Positions 17,476 to 27,141 are shown, counted from the first letter of the stretch. The stretch is DNA of 32,757 nucleotides from Actinomycetes bacterium (GCA_021826315.1 JAKAZZ010000029.1:1-32757), one strand, 5' to 3'. Notes: generated by a model not told the origin, from the letters alone. Numbers and translations: made by a program.

Positions 17476-17880
17476 ATGTTAGCAACCGCACTCGACGGAT
17501 TTCGACTCACTATCCACGTCTTAGCCGCCACTATTTGGGTCGGTGGACAATTTACACTTGCCGGCTTGGTCCCTACGCTTCGTAAATCTGGCGAAGGTGT
17601 CGCAGCGGCTGCTGCCAAGGCATTCTCTAAGCTTTCCTGGCCCGCATATGCCCTTCTCATCATCACTGGTCTCTGGAATGTAGCGGCGATGAATATGAAT
17701 AAGACGTCATCGGCGTGGAAGGTCGTCCTTGGAATCAAGATCACCGTTGTCGCCCTTTCGGGTATCGCCGCCTTCGTCCATGCGCGAGCAAAGTCAAAGT
17801 CCCAGATCGCTACTTGGGGTGGAATTTCGGGAATTATGGCAGTTGCATCCCTTACCATCGGCGTGTTTCTAGCCGGATGA
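17476..17880 (+). CDS. CopD-like small integral membrane protein
   Basis: This 134-residue protein has four predicted transmembrane helices: FRLTIHVLAATIWVGGQFTLAG, the LSWPAYALLIITGLWNVAAM segment, VVLGIKITVVALSGIAAFVHA and GGISGIMAVASLTIGVFLAG. The IHVLAATIWVGG motif near the N-terminus (His14) is the hallmark of the CopD/DUF2269-type fold, in which histidines in the helices may bind copper or haem. CopD proteins take part in copper uptake or periplasmic copper handling, but the small standalone versions are poorly characterised, so function is uncertain. It stands between the divergent PAS-GGDEF-EAL gene and the gltB leader, on the same strand as gltB but with its own likely promoter. Confidence 0.7.
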   Translation: MLATALDGFRLTIHVLAATIWVGGQFTLAGLVPTLRKSGEGVAAAAAKAFSKLSWPAYALLIITGLWNVAAMNMNKTSSAWKVVLGIKITVVALSGIAAFVHARAKSKSQIATWGGISGIMAVASLTIGVFLAG

Positions 17881-17912
17881 CGGCGATAAACCGAAGCTAG
17901 TAACTTCGTGAT

Positions 17913-17918
17913 TAGAAT
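17913..17918 (+). promoter_or_regulatory. Candidate -10 element (TAGAAT) of the gltBD operon
   Basis: TAGAAT lies 24 bases before the short upstream ORF and 88 before the proposed gltB start. A TG dinucleotide two bases before it resembles an extended -10. Transcription would begin near 17925 and include the upstream ORF in the leader. Confidence 0.4.
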
Positions 17919-17942
17919 GTACTAGCACCAAAAGGGCCAACG

Positions 17943-18014
17943 ATGTCCCGTCCAATGTATGAAACCGTGCCCTACTGGCACACCTGCAAAGACTGGGAGA
18001 GACACTTTGGCTAG
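17943..18014 (+). CDS. Candidate 23-residue upstream ORF overlapping gltB
   Basis: An ATG at 17943 is preceded by AAAAGGG six bases upstream, a good ribosome site, and opens a 23-codon frame ending in TAG at 18012-18014. The peptide begins [12 protein letters not shown] and continues [11 protein letters not shown], rich in aromatic residues. Its stop overlaps by eight bases the proposed TTG start of gltB (18007), the arrangement seen in translationally coupled leader ORFs. It is too short for family recognition. It could control gltB translation, encode a real small protein or be fortuitous. Confidence 0.35.
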   Translation: MSRPMYETVPYWHTCKDWERHFG

Positions 18015-21000
18015 AGGCAACGACCCTCGAATAGCACTTTCTAATACCCTTTACGCCCCTGAGTTCGAACACGACGCCTGTGGTGTCGCATTCGTAGCCA
18101 ATATCAAGGGCGTAAAGTCTCACTCCATAGTTGAGATGGGCATCACTGCCCTCTTTAACCTCGAGCACCGCGGAGCCTCAGGAGCCGAGGTAAACACCGG
18201 CGATGGTGCTGGAATTCTGATCCAGATACCGGACGAGTTCTTCAGAGGCGTAACTTCTTTTGACCTTCCCCAAGCTGGATGCTACGCCGCGGGAACAATC
18301 TTCTTTGACCAGTCACTCGACATCGACTTAGTACAAAAGTCGATCGCCAAAGTAGCTGAAGATGAAGGCGTAGAGGTCATTGGCTGGCGAGACGTTCCTG
18401 TTGACAACTCATCTTTAGGTGCAGGCGCCCTAGCAGAAGAGCCAGTGATGAAGCAGATCTTCATCAAGCACAACGGCGGCTCTACAAGTGGAATCGAACT
18501 CGAACGAGTTGCCTATGCCTTCCGCAAGGTAACCGAGCACAGCACAGACGGGGTCTACTTCGCCTCCCTCTCGAGTCGTACCATCGTCTACAAGGGAATG
18601 CTCACTACCCCTCAAGTATCGGAGTACTTCACAGATCTCACTGATCCTCGCATGACCTCTGCACTTGCACTCGTCCACTCACGCTTTTCCACCAATACCT
18701 TCCCCGCTTGGTCCCTTGCGCACCCCTATCGCTTAATTGCGCACAATGGTGAGATCAACACCCTCAAAGGAAACCGCAACTGGATGAAGGCCCGCGAGAG
18801 CCTGCTCCGCTCTGGCAACTTTGGCGAACCACTCGAGAGAATCTTCCCCGTAATTACGCCGGGCGCATCAGATAGCGCCTCCTTCGACGAGGTCCTCGAG
18901 CTTCTTCACCTAGGTGGAAGGAGTCTTCCACATGCAGTCTTGATGATGATTCCGGAGGCTTGGGAGAACCACAAGTCCATGGACCCCAAGAAGAAGGCGT
19001 TCTACCAGTACCACGCCTCTCTAATGGAGCCCTGGGATGGCCCAGCCTCGATCGCATTTACTGATGGAACCCAAATCGGTGCAGTACTCGACCGAAATGG
19101 CCTGCGCCCATCACGCTTCTGGGTTACCCAAGACGATCTCGTTATTATGGCCTCTGAAGTAGGCGTACTTGAGATCGAACCATCGAAGGTCATCGCTAAG
19201 GGCCGCCTCCAACCAGGAAAGATGTTCTTGGTCGATACCGCCCAAGGACGAATCATCGCCGACGAGGAGATCAAAGCCCATCTCGCATCGGAACACCCAT
19301 ACCAAGAGTGGATCGATGAGAACCTCATTGACTTAGAGGATCTCCCTCCACGGCACATGCTCGTACCGCAGCACTCACAGATCGTGACATACCAGAGACT
19401 CTTTGGTTATACAAGTGAAGAGCTTCGTACCATCATCACACCAATGGCAAAGACGGCGGCAGAGGCCATTGGTTCCATGGGCTCCGACACTCCTATTGCA
19501 GTCCTCTCAGATCGTCCGCGAATGCTCTATGAGTACTTCAAGCAGCTCTTTGCTCAAGTCACAAACCCACCGCTGGATGCCATTCGCGAAGAGCTGATCA
19601 CCTCTCTATCGGGAACGATCGGCCCCGAGCAAAACATCTTGGAGCCAACTGCTAAGTCGGTCCATCAGATATCCCTCAAGTACCCAATCATCGACAACGA
19701 CCAACTCGCCAAGTTGGTCTACATCGATGAAGAGGGTGGCGTAGATGGCTTTTCTACCAAAGTGATCGATGGACTCTACGAAGTTGCTGGTGGTGGAAGT
19801 GCCATCACTTTAGCACTCGATAAGATTCGCAACGAGGTAACCGAAGAGATCGCCAAGGGCAAGAACATCTTTGTACTCTCGGATCGCCAAGCCGATGAGA
19901 CACTCGCTCCGATCCCAGCGCTGCTTCTTACCTCAGCAGTACACCACCATCTCATCAGAACCAAGAAACGTACCCAAGTAGCGCTCATCGTCGAGACCGG
20001 CGAGGCTCGCGAAGTTCACCACATGGCTCTCTTGATCGGCTATGGCGCCGCTGCCATCAACCCATACCTCGTCTTCGACTCCATAGTCGATATGGTTCGC
20101 GAGGGAACGCTCTCAGATATTTCACCGTATCGAGCAATCCACAACTACATCAAGGCAGCAGCCAAGGGCGTCCTAAAGGTCATGTCCAAGATGGGCATCT
20201 CGACCGTCGCCTCCTATACCGGAGCACAGGTCTTCGAGGCAGTAGGGATCTCGAAAGATGTCATCGAAGAGTACTTCGAAGGAACATCGTCTCGCCTTGG
20301 AGGAATTGGCCTCGATGAGATCGCCAAGGAGGCGCAAGCGCGCCACCACTTGGCATTCCTCGATCGAGAGAGCGAACTAGCTCACCGTAGCCTTGCCGTT
20401 GGTGGAGAGTATCAATGGCGGCGCGAGGGCGAATACCACCTCTTCAATCCAGAGACCGTCTTCAAGCTACAGCACTCGACCCGCAACAAGCGCTACGACG
20501 TCTTCCGTGACTACACACGTCTCGTGGACGATCAGTCACACAACCTTGCTACGATCCGTGGACTTCTCAAGTTGAAAGAGGGCGTGCGGCCTTCGATCGA
20601 CATTGACGAGGTAGAGCCAATTAGCGAGATCGTAAAGAGATTCTCAACCGGAGCAATGAGCTATGGCTCAATCTCCAAAGAGGCTCATGAGACTCTAGCG
20701 ATCGCCATGAACCGCCTCGGTGGCAAGTCAAATACTGGCGAGGGTGGAGAAGATCCCGATCGATTCGTCGCAGATGAAAATGGCGACTCACGCAAGTCAG
20801 CGATCAAGCAGGTCGCATCAGGCCGCTTTGGCGTCACGAGCGAGTTCCTAACTAATGCAACTGATATCCAAATCAAGATGGCCCAAGGTGCTAAGCCGGG
20901 AGAGGGCGGACAACTCCCTGGCGACAAGGTCTATCCTTGGATCGCCAAGACTAGGTACTCAACTCCAGGTGTTGGACTTATCTCACCACCACCACACCAC

Positions 21001-22521
21001 GACATCTATTCGATCGAAGACCTCGCACAGCTGATATACGACCTGAAGAATGCCAATCCATCGGCAAGGGTCCACGTAAAGCTCGTCTCTGAAGTTGGAG
21101 TCGGAACCGTGGCAGCAGGCGTTGCAAAGGCGCACTCAGATGTCGTATTGATCTCTGGCCACGACGGTGGAACCGGTGCATCGCCCCTCACCTCTCTCAA
21201 GCACGCCGGTACTCCATGGGAGATCGGCCTAGCCGAGACGCAACAGACGCTGATTGGCAATGGCCTTCGCGATAGGATCGTTGTTCAAGTCGACGGTCAG
21301 CTAAAGACGGGTCGCGACGTCATCATCGCAGCCCTTCTTGGAGCAGAAGAGTTCGGCTTTGCTTCAGCACCTCTCGTTGTGTCGGGTTGCATAATGATGC
21401 GCGTCTGCCATCTAGATACCTGTCCGGTTGGTATTGCGACGCAAAATCCAAAACTTCGCGAGAAGTTCACCGGCAAGCCAGAGTTCGTGGAGACCTTCTT
21501 CGAGTACATCGCCGACGAAGTACGCGGTTATCTAGCACAACTAGGCTTTAGAACCCTCGACGAGGCGATCGGTATGACCGAGATGCTCGATACCACTGGA
21601 GCAATTGGCCACTGGAAGGCCAAGGGCCTTGACCTCTCGCCAATCTTGGCCTCTGACTTTATCGCAATCGATGCACCGCGCAAGGCAACTACAAAGCAGG
21701 ACCACGGCCTCGATCAGGCTCTCGACAACCAATTGATCGCTCAAGCTCTGCCTGCCCTCGAAGATGGCAAGAAGGTCAAGATCGAAGGAAAGATTCGAAA
21801 CGTCAATCGTACAGTTGGCACGATGCTCGGCCATCAGTTGACTAGGCGCTACGGCGGCGAGGGTCTGCCTGAGGGCACTATCGACATCACCTTAGAGGGA
21901 TCGGCTGGCCAGAGTTTTGGGGCATTCGTTCCAAAGGGAATCTCCCTTCGTCTTATCGGTGACGCCAACGATTTCGTTGGGAAGGGCCTCTCCGGTGGAA
22001 CAATCGTGGTAAAGCCATTCGATAGTGCGCCATTTATCGCTGAAGAGAACATCATCGCTGGAAATGTCATCCTGTATGGTGCCACCCGCGGAAACCTCTT
22101 CATTAGAGGTGTCGTCGGAGAGCGCTTCGCAGTTCGAAACTCAGGAGCGATTGCTGTAGTTGAGGGTGTTGGGGACCACGGTTGCGAATACATGACTGGT
22201 GGTCGTGTGGTTGTGATCGGCGACACCGGCCGTAACTTTGGCGCGGGTATGTCAGGTGGCGAAGCCTACATCTGGGATCCTAAGAGAACCTTTGCCTCTA
22301 AGGTCAACGCAGAGATGGTCGATCTTGATCCACTCGAAGAAGACGATCGCAAATGGCTAAGGAGCACGCTCGAACGCCACCTAGAAGAGACTGGCTCAAC
22401 GGTCGCAGCGTCGATCCTTGCCAACTTCAATGCCGAAGTTGAGAGGTTCGTCAAGGTTTTTCCGAGAGACTACAAGCGAGTTGTACTTGCTAAGCGTCGC
22501 GAAGAGGCTCAGGCGATATAG
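18007..22521 (+). CDS. gltB: Glutamate synthase (NADPH) large subunit
   Basis: The alpha subunit of glutamate synthase transfers the glutamine amide nitrogen to 2-oxoglutarate. About 1500 residues is the normal length. In order: a short propeptide, then [10 protein letters not shown] whose Cys becomes the N-terminal nucleophile of the glutaminase domain; the central domain; the FMN-binding synthase domain ([59 protein letters not shown]); the 3Fe-4S site Cys-x5-Cys-x4-Cys in [20 protein letters not shown]; and the C-terminal GXGXG beta-helix ([16 protein letters not shown]). I take the TTG at 18007 as start because GGGAGAG lies five bases before it and it gives a short propeptide like that of mycobacterial GltB; the in-frame ATG at 17959 has no ribosome site and adds 16 unconserved residues. 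gltD follows after 62 bases. Confidence 0.97.
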   Translation: MARGNDPRIALSNTLYAPEFEHDACGVAFVANIKGVKSHSIVEMGITALFNLEHRGASGAEVNTGDGAGILIQIPDEFFRGVTSFDLPQAGCYAAGTIFFDQSLDIDLVQKSIAKVAEDEGVEVIGWRDVPVDNSSLGAGALAEEPVMKQIFIKHNGGSTSGIELERVAYAFRKVTEHSTDGVYFASLSSRTIVYKGMLTTPQVSEYFTDLTDPRMTSALALVHSRFSTNTFPAWSLAHPYRLIAHNGEINTLKGNRNWMKARESLLRSGNFGEPLERIFPVITPGASDSASFDEVLELLHLGGRSLPHAVLMMIPEAWENHKSMDPKKKAFYQYHASLMEPWDGPASIAFTDGTQIGAVLDRNGLRPSRFWVTQDDLVIMASEVGVLEIEPSKVIAKGRLQPGKMFLVDTAQGRIIADEEIKAHLASEHPYQEWIDENLIDLEDLPPRHMLVPQHSQIVTYQRLFGYTSEELRTIITPMAKTAAEAIGSMGSDTPIAVLSDRPRMLYEYFKQLFAQVTNPPLDAIREELITSLSGTIGPEQNILEPTAKSVHQISLKYPIIDNDQLAKLVYIDEEGGVDGFSTKVIDGLYEVAGGGSAITLALDKIRNEVTEEIAKGKNIFVLSDRQADETLAPIPALLLTSAVHHHLIRTKKRTQVALIVETGEAREVHHMALLIGYGAAAINPYLVFDSIVDMVREGTLSDISPYRAIHNYIKAAAKGVLKVMSKMGISTVASYTGAQVFEAVGISKDVIEEYFEGTSSRLGGIGLDEIAKEAQARHHLAFLDRESELAHRSLAVGGEYQWRREGEYHLFNPETVFKLQHSTRNKRYDVFRDYTRLVDDQSHNLATIRGLLKLKEGVRPSIDIDEVEPISEIVKRFSTGAMSYGSISKEAHETLAIAMNRLGGKSNTGEGGEDPDRFVADENGDSRKSAIKQVASGRFGVTSEFLTNATDIQIKMAQGAKPGEGGQLPGDKVYPWIAKTRYSTPGVGLISPPPHHDIYSIEDLAQLIYDLKNANPSARVHVKLVSEVGVGTVAAGVAKAHSDVVLISGHDGGTGASPLTSLKHAGTPWEIGLAETQQTLIGNGLRDRIVVQVDGQLKTGRDVIIAALLGAEEFGFASAPLVVSGCIMMRVCHLDTCPVGIATQNPKLREKFTGKPEFVETFFEYIADEVRGYLAQLGFRTLDEAIGMTEMLDTTGAIGHWKAKGLDLSPILASDFIAIDAPRKATTKQDHGLDQALDNQLIAQALPALEDGKKVKIEGKIRNVNRTVGTMLGHQLTRRYGGEGLPEGTIDITLEGSAGQSFGAFVPKGISLRLIGDANDFVGKGLSGGTIVVKPFDSAPFIAEENIIAGNVILYGATRGNLFIRGVVGERFAVRNSGAIAVVEGVGDHGCEYMTGGRVVVIGDTGRNFGAGMSGGEAYIWDPKRTFASKVNAEMVDLDPLEEDDRKWLRSTLERHLEETGSTVAASILANFNAEVERFVKVFPRDYKRVVLAKRREEAQAI

Positions 22522-22583
22522 CCACCTCACATTCAATTTTGAAATTTAGAGACCTTTGATATTTAGAAAAAACGGGAGCATAG

Positions 22584-24050
22584 ATGGCTGACCCAAGGGG
22601 TTTTTTGAAGTTTGAGAGAAAGGGTGCGACGAGACGACCACCCCAACTTCGTATTCAAGACTGGAAAGAGGTCTACCTACCAACTAGCGATGAGCTAATC
22701 ACCACGCAGGCGGCTAGGTGCATGGACTGTGGAATTCCATTCTGTCACCAGGGATGTCCGCTTGGAAACCTCATCCCGGAGTGGAACAACCTAACGTATC
22801 TAAGCGAGTGGAAGGATTCGATCGATCGACTCCATGCTACAAACAACTTTCCTGAGTTCACAGGTCGCCTATGTCCTGCCCCGTGCGAGACTGCGTGTGT
22901 TCTCGGGATAAATGACGATCCAGTCTCGATCAAATTGATCGAACAAGAGACCATCGAACACGCCTTTGCCCGCAACCTAGTAAAGCCGGTTCACCCAACA
23001 CGAAAAAGCGGCAAGCGAGTCGCGGTCGTTGGATCTGGCCCATCAGGGCTAGCAGCGGCACAGCAGCTAACACGAGCTGGCCACGATGTGGTGGTCTATG
23101 AAAAGAACGACCGAATCGGCGGCCTACTTCGTTATGGAATTCCAGAGTTCAAGATGGAAAAGGCCATAGTCGATCGCCGTCTCAAGCAGATGGCAGATGA
23201 AGGAACCGTCTTTGTCACGAATACAGAGATCGGCAAAGACATTACAGTTGAAGAACTTCGTAGTAACTTCGACGCCGTTGTCCTTGCTTTAGGAAGTGAA
23301 ACTCCACGAGATCTAAAAGTTGGCGGCAGAGCGCTAAGTGGAATATATCAAGCCATGGAGTTTCTGCCCCTTGCCAACCGAGTTCAAGAGGGTGACTTCG
23401 ATACCCCAGCAATATCAGCTGAAGGAAAGCGTGTCGTCATTATCGGTGGCGGAGATACCGGAGCTGACTGCTTAGGAACCTCGCATCGCCAAGGTGCAAA
23501 GAGCGTCATGCAGATCGAGATTATGCCCCGACCATCCGATGAACGACCATCGCATGCTCCGTGGCCTCTCTATCCCATGCTCTATCGTGTCTCTTCTGCC
23601 CATGAAGAGGGTGGGGTGCGCGACTATGCCATTAATACCGAAGAGTTCATCGGCGATGAAGATGGAAATGTAGTTGGCATCAAGGCCCACAAGATTGAAT
23701 TGAAGCCAACCGATAAGGGAATGGCCTTCGAAAAGATCGAAGGGTCCGACTTTATCATCGAAGCCGACATGGTCCTCTTCGCTATGGGTTTTGTTGGAAC
23801 ACCACTCCAAAGCCACCTGGAAGAAGTCGGAGTCAAGTTCACACCGCGTGGAAGCGTCGCTACTAACCAAGATTGGATGACCGATCGAGACGGCGTCTTC
23901 GCGGCTGGCGATGTACGGCGTGGGCAATCACTGATCGTCTGGGCAATAGCGGAGGGTCGTTCGGTAGCAAAGTCGGTAGATCATTACCTCATGGGAACAA
24001 GTGACCTTCCAGCCCCAATTTCGACCAACTCGTATGCCCTCTCCCTCTAG
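22584..24050 (+). CDS. gltD: Glutamate synthase (NADPH) small subunit
   Basis: The 488-residue beta subunit passes electrons from NADPH through FAD and iron-sulphur clusters to GltB. The N-terminal ferredoxin-like domain carries two cysteine sets, Cys46-Cys49-Cys54-Cys58 in CMDCGIPFCHQGCPLGN and Cys97-Cys101-Cys105 in LCPAPCETACV. The FAD-binding motif VVGSGPSGLAAAQQL begins near residue 148 and the NADPH-binding motif VVIIGGGDTGADCLG near 291; the C-terminal FAD contact is GVFAAGDVRRGQSLIVWAIAEG. The start is supported by GGGAG five bases upstream. It is the second gene of the gltBD operon. Free-standing homologues of this subunit exist, but here the pairing with gltB makes the role clear. 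Confidence 0.97.
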   Translation: MADPRGFLKFERKGATRRPPQLRIQDWKEVYLPTSDELITTQAARCMDCGIPFCHQGCPLGNLIPEWNNLTYLSEWKDSIDRLHATNNFPEFTGRLCPAPCETACVLGINDDPVSIKLIEQETIEHAFARNLVKPVHPTRKSGKRVAVVGSGPSGLAAAQQLTRAGHDVVVYEKNDRIGGLLRYGIPEFKMEKAIVDRRLKQMADEGTVFVTNTEIGKDITVEELRSNFDAVVLALGSETPRDLKVGGRALSGIYQAMEFLPLANRVQEGDFDTPAISAEGKRVVIIGGGDTGADCLGTSHRQGAKSVMQIEIMPRPSDERPSHAPWPLYPMLYRVSSAHEEGGVRDYAINTEEFIGDEDGNVVGIKAHKIELKPTDKGMAFEKIEGSDFIIEADMVLFAMGFVGTPLQSHLEEVGVKFTPRGSVATNQDWMTDRDGVFAAGDVRRGQSLIVWAIAEGRSVAKSVDHYLMGTSDLPAPISTNSYALSL

Positions 24051-24162
24051 ACGAGACACCTCAATTATGTGAGGATCTAAAAATTAGTCAACGGAGTCGC
24101 ATCGATGCCCCTTAGCTTGGATCCACCAGAAATTTAGGCGATCAACTTAGATTTTGGCATGG

Positions 24163-24233
24163 AAAAGGTGCTCTGAACTGACAGAGTGGTGTTTGAACAC
24201 ACTTCAAGTCTGTCAGTTCAAGGAGCACCTTTT
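24163..24233 (+). terminator. Long hairpin after gltBD, probable terminator
   Basis: The left arm (24163-24185, beginning AAAAGGTGCTC and ending GAACTGACAGA) pairs with the right arm (24209-24233) over 23 bp with one two-base bulge, around a 23-base loop that contains its own small palindrome GTGTTTGAACAC. The right arm ends in TTTT, and the element is 112 bases after the gltD stop. Its length is unusual for an ordinary terminator, and an inverted-repeat mobile element (MITE-like) is the alternative. Confidence 0.6.
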
Positions 24234-24357
24234 AGATTTGAAAATCCGCTAGTAAATTAGACCGTTTGAAAGTCACCTTTGACGAATCAAACGCAACTTC
24301 CAACAGTGTGCCAATACTTCCTATCACCCTTGCGAAAAGACTTGAGATTATGGACTT

Positions 24358-24469
24358 CTTTGAAACCAGTTACGAGCCATAGAACCTCCGCAAAACCTAA
24401 TTCAGTTACGAAAAGCCGACTCTGAAGCACACCGAAAGAGTCAAGCCGGTCCGCTTCTATGGATTTAGG
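24358..24469. repeat. Diverged 112-bp repeat, copy A
   Basis: This segment aligns without gaps to 27383-27494 in the same orientation, with about 91 of 112 bases identical. Shared blocks include ACCAGTTACGAGCCATAGA, CACACCGAA and TGGATTTAGG. On the minus strand both copies can be read as related peptides (PKSxExDxLxSFGV, then SRxFxT, LG and LWLVTG), so the ancestor was probably coding, perhaps the end of a transposase. Confidence 0.75.
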
Positions 24470-24568
24470 ACATTGCCAAATAAGGCATAGAAGCTGCACT
24501 TAGAGTCAAAAATAGCACCCGACGTAGTTGATTTCTGAATTGCGAAATTGTCTCTTAGACTCAGTTGA

Positions 24569-25288
24569 ATGATAGAAATGCAAAACGCCGCTTCAAAACT
24601 CAAAAGTACTCTCCATCTGACTGTAGAACCTATTGGAATAAGTTTTTCAGATAGCGTCGATCCATCAAATGAGTTTTTCGACTCAGAGTTGCCGTTGCCC
24701 ACCGAAGATGGACGCACCGGTAGGGTCGCTGCTGGATGCGTATTTTGGATGCACGCAGTGGAAAAGAGATTTGCCACAGTTGCAGCCGACCATGCAAACT
24801 GCTCTGTCGGCTCTTTTACCCATGGTTTCTTGGAACTGTCCGTGGCTGCAACAAAATCAGACGTCGGTACGCTAGTAACTTCGGGGTGGGTAAGCGAGTC
24901 AGACTTCGGCTCAATTGAGCACGTTACAACCCAACCCGCACAGGTAATCTACGAGCCGCTCTCCTCTTCAAGTTCTGTTCCTGACGTCGTCTTTCTGCGA
25001 TTGAACGCACGCTCTGCAATGATTTTTAGAGACGCATTTCCAACCGCTCGGATCGAAGGAAAACCCCAGTGTCATATAGTTGCTATCGCCAAAGAACTAG
25101 GGGAAATAGCGCTATCCTTCGGATGTATGCTTTCACGGACCCGAACCTCGATGCCCTCTTCAGAGATGACCGCCGCAATTCCGGGGCCATTGCTACAAGA
25201 GGCACTAGATAGACTCGAAGAGACGGCGTCGATCGATCGCACCGTGGCCAACTATGCATCGATTGATTCAAAGCGATTTGCGAAATAA
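24569..25288 (+). CDS. DUF169 family protein
   Basis: A 239-residue soluble protein resembling the DUF169 (COG2043) family. The N-terminal half has LTVEPIGISFSDS followed by GCVFWMHAVEKRFATVAADHANCSVGSFTHGF, the pattern of a first Cys and a later Cys-x-x-Gly typical of that family; the C-terminal half carries RIEGKPQCHIVAIA and ELGEIALSFGCMLSRTRTSM, again with conserved Cys and Arg. DUF169 proteins are biochemically uncharacterised; some lie near iron-sulphur or redox genes. No signal peptide or membrane segment is seen. A start at 24569 or at the in-frame ATG at 24578 is possible; neither has a strong ribosome site. The gene is flanked by two inverted repeats and by copy A of the diverged repeat, so it may belong to an accessory segment. 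Confidence 0.65.
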   Translation: MIEMQNAASKLKSTLHLTVEPIGISFSDSVDPSNEFFDSELPLPTEDGRTGRVAAGCVFWMHAVEKRFATVAADHANCSVGSFTHGFLELSVAATKSDVGTLVTSGWVSESDFGSIEHVTTQPAQVIYEPLSSSSSVPDVVFLRLNARSAMIFRDAFPTARIEGKPQCHIVAIAKELGEIALSFGCMLSRTRTSMPSSEMTAAIPGPLLQEALDRLEETASIDRTVANYASIDSKRFAK

Positions 25289-25639
25289 CAAATATCTAAC
25301 GTCTCTACTAGCAACATCATCTCAATTCGATGAAGCCTCCTTTGAACTCATCACGGATACGACGTCTTACGCAAGCTCGTAACTATGAGTTCAAAGGTTT
25401 CAAGGCCGCACGTTTCCTGAAAAGGCTTTAGTTACCTTTGAGACACAAGATCCCCCTGCGCCAATCGACCGGTCTCGTTCCGTAGCGCTCGTAAAAATAC
25501 TTCGTTGGGATATTGAGACTGACGACGTCGCATGGTCATCTGCTGTGGGAAACTCTTGTCCACATCTTATTTTTCACGATTTATTAAGAAATTTCAAGTT
25601 TTGGTGAACCTAAAGGTGAATTAATCCGTAATTCATAAC
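25289..25639. other. Gene-free stretch with a 13-bp inverted repeat
   Basis: The 351 bases between the DUF169 gene and the lipoprotein hold the inverted repeat at 25339-25397 and otherwise nothing I recognise. The last 80 bases are AT-rich and contain the lipoprotein promoter, but no clear -35/-10 pair could be set. Short open frames here show no conserved composition. Confidence 0.5.
25339..25397 (+). terminator. 13-bp inverted repeat after the DUF169 gene
   Basis: CCTTTGAACTCAT (25339-25351) and ATGAGTTCAAAGG (25385-25397) are perfectly complementary across a 33-base loop that can fold further through TACGA/TCGTA. It lies 50 bases after the DUF169 stop, so a terminator is likely, but the large loop leaves an inverted-repeat element possible. 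Confidence 0.4.
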
Positions 25640-26287
25640 ATGGAACAGATTCAAAAACTTGGACATCGTCAATTTGTGAAATACCTGGGGGCGGCGTCGG
25701 TTCTTTCTTTGGTCGCAGCCGCATGTGGCGGAATGGGAAGTAGTGCCACTTCGACCACTGTAGGATCGTCAAGCGCTACTAGCACGGTCAGTGCGTCGGA
25801 AAATAGCGCACTCGGTCAAAAAATTATCGTCGATTCGAGTGGCGAAACTCTATACCTTTTTGAGAAAGATACCGAAGGCAAGTCTCTCTGCACCGGCGGT
25901 TGCGCAACAGCTTGGCCTCCTCTCTTGACTAAAGGTAAGGTCCAGGCCGGCACGGGCGTTTCTGCTTCGTTGCTCGGCACCATTAAACGCGGAAATGGTG
26001 ATATGCAGGTGACATACAACGGCCACCCGCTATACACCTTCTCAGGTGACGTCAGCTCCGGCCAAACTAATGGTGAAGGCTCGACCGCGTTTGGCGCGCC
26101 GTGGTACGCTGTGTCAATTCTCGGGAGTGCGGTTATCGCGAAGACCACTTCGACGGGAGGAGGTAGTGCTTATGGATACGCCGCTTCTCCATCTACAACC
26201 GCTACTTCAGGTATTCCACAAGGTAACGGTGGCGATCAGGATATTGATAACAATGGAGGTTCAAGTGACGCCGATGGCAATATTTGA
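25640..26287 (+). CDS. Lipoprotein of the COG4315 secreted-repeat family
   Basis: A 215-residue exported lipoprotein: the N-terminus ends in the lipobox LVAAAC with lipid-modified Cys29, followed by a Ser/Thr-rich tether. The body carries two copies of the secreted repeat known from COG4315/Pfam Lipoprotein_15: SSGETLYLFEKDTEGKSLC, GGCATAWPPLL and then YNGHPLYTFSGD, FGAPWYAVS. The family is widespread in actinobacteria and proteobacteria as a surface protein of unknown function, sometimes near electron-transfer genes. The C-terminal tail is rich in Gly, Ser, Asn and Asp. It is followed 65 bases later by a pseudogene on the same strand. The extracytoplasmic location is firm, the role is not. 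Confidence 0.85.
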   Translation: MEQIQKLGHRQFVKYLGAASVLSLVAAACGGMGSSATSTTVGSSSATSTVSASENSALGQKIIVDSSGETLYLFEKDTEGKSLCTGGCATAWPPLLTKGKVQAGTGVSASLLGTIKRGNGDMQVTYNGHPLYTFSGDVSSGQTNGEGSTAFGAPWYAVSILGSAVIAKTTSTGGGSAYGYAASPSTTATSGIPQGNGGDQDIDNNGGSSDADGNI

Positions 26288-26352
26288 CGCCCACGGTATT
26301 CGAAATTGAGTACGAAAATAAGATTGATGTCGGTTATCAATTTGCATTCAGT

Positions 26353-26727
26353 TTCAAAAAAGTATTCTCCCAGCTAACGAGGTTCGTTGGTGCAACTCTT
26401 CTCGTCTGAAATGCTATAAATCACTTTTATCTACGGCTAGATGGGTACAAAGATCTTCCAATTGTCGGGGTTCTATTTCTCTTCGAATCCATCGGGGCGT
26501 TGGCCTTAGCAATCGTCGTTTTTGTTTGACCTATACGGTTCGTGGGACTGCTAAGCCCTTTGTTCTCCCTGGCTGCTCTATTTTCATTGCTCGAAAGCAT
26601 AAATTTCGGTCTGTTTGGACTCAAAGAGTCTTCCTGGGCTACTTTCGTGGCAATCTCGATTGGGATTGGGACAATGGTGGGCTTTTCCCCGCCGTCGTGG
26701 CGGCGGATGTCTCTGTCTCGGCGCTAA
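26353..26727 (+). pseudogene. Four-helix membrane protein pseudogene with two TGA stops
   Basis: One continuous frame from about 26353 to the TAA at 26725 reads as a four-transmembrane protein of about 125 residues, broken by TGA at 26407-26409 and 26527-26529. Conserved-looking segments are RFVGATLLV, NAINHFYLRLDGYKDLP, IVGVLFLFESIGALALAIVV, FVGLLSPLFSLAALFSLLES and SSWATFVAISIGIGTMVGF. TGA at both places could come from TGG (Trp) by a single change. TGA serves as a normal stop in neighbouring genes (for example gltB-adjacent 17878-17880), so recoding is unlikely and decay is the simple reading. I recognise no named family. There is no clear start codon. Confidence 0.6.
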
Positions 26728-26754
26728 CGTACGCCTAAGAGCCATCGCCAGAGA

Positions 26755-27141
26755 GAACATGGCTCCGAAGGTGATCCGTAGTTACAACGACTCACCCATA
26801 AAGGGTTGGTCACTAGTTGAGTACATGTTTGAGCTGGATGTAAATATATCGAGGTCAAGACCTCTCGGTATCAAATGATAACGCATAAGATCTCTGCACT
26901 CTTCAAGATAAGTCAAGTACTTTCCAACCTATCCCTATCGGGGTTCGCGACAATCGACGCTGCATGTAAGAGGATGAATGACTTCGTCGATCACTAGAAC
27001 AACGATCATCAGCACTCAGGCATCAAGTTTGTAACTCATCACCAGGCCCACAGCGGCGACCATATCGAGATACTTGCTAAGCGGCGCGACGCTGTAGGTG
27101 GAGCTACGCAAATCCAAACCAGGACGGTGGATCAAAGGTAA
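26755..27141 (+). mobile_element. IS3-family transposase (OrfB) relic
   Basis: Remains of the C-terminal part of an IS3-family integrase are readable in three successive frames: DVNISRSRP (frame ending 26863), then VSNDNA (26868-26885), then FATIDAACKRMNDFVDH followed by TAG at 26995, NNDHQHSGIKFVTHHQAHSG and EILAKRRDAV. The WYN/HRHSGI-TP-H-G block order is that of the IS3-group catalytic domain end. At least two frameshifts and one nonsense mutation make it dead. The N-terminal part and OrfA are not found, and no clear terminal inverted repeats are seen, so it is an old fragment. Confidence 0.75.

Larger units (their letters stand above)
24051..24568. other. Gene-free stretch with a long inverted repeat and a repeat copy
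   Basis: These 518 bases after gltD hold the 71-bp inverted repeat (24163-24233) and copy A of the 112-bp diverged repeat (24358-24469). A 70-codon minus-strand open frame (24287-24499) covers copy A. Its central part is conserved with the frame read in copy B, so it is probably a fragment of a lost coding sequence, not a working gene. Confidence 0.6.

Noticed and set aside
17959-18006. ATG at 17959 as the gltB start
   Set aside because: No ribosome site; adds 16 residues unlike known propeptides. It remains possible.
24287-24499. 70-codon minus-strand ORF as a gene
   Set aside because: It coincides with repeat copy A and has only a partial, diverged counterpart in copy B, so a fragment is more likely.
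26353-26727. TGA read as tryptophan in the membrane pseudogene
   Set aside because: TGA ends ordinary genes in the same window (for example at 17878-17880), so a changed code is not supported.
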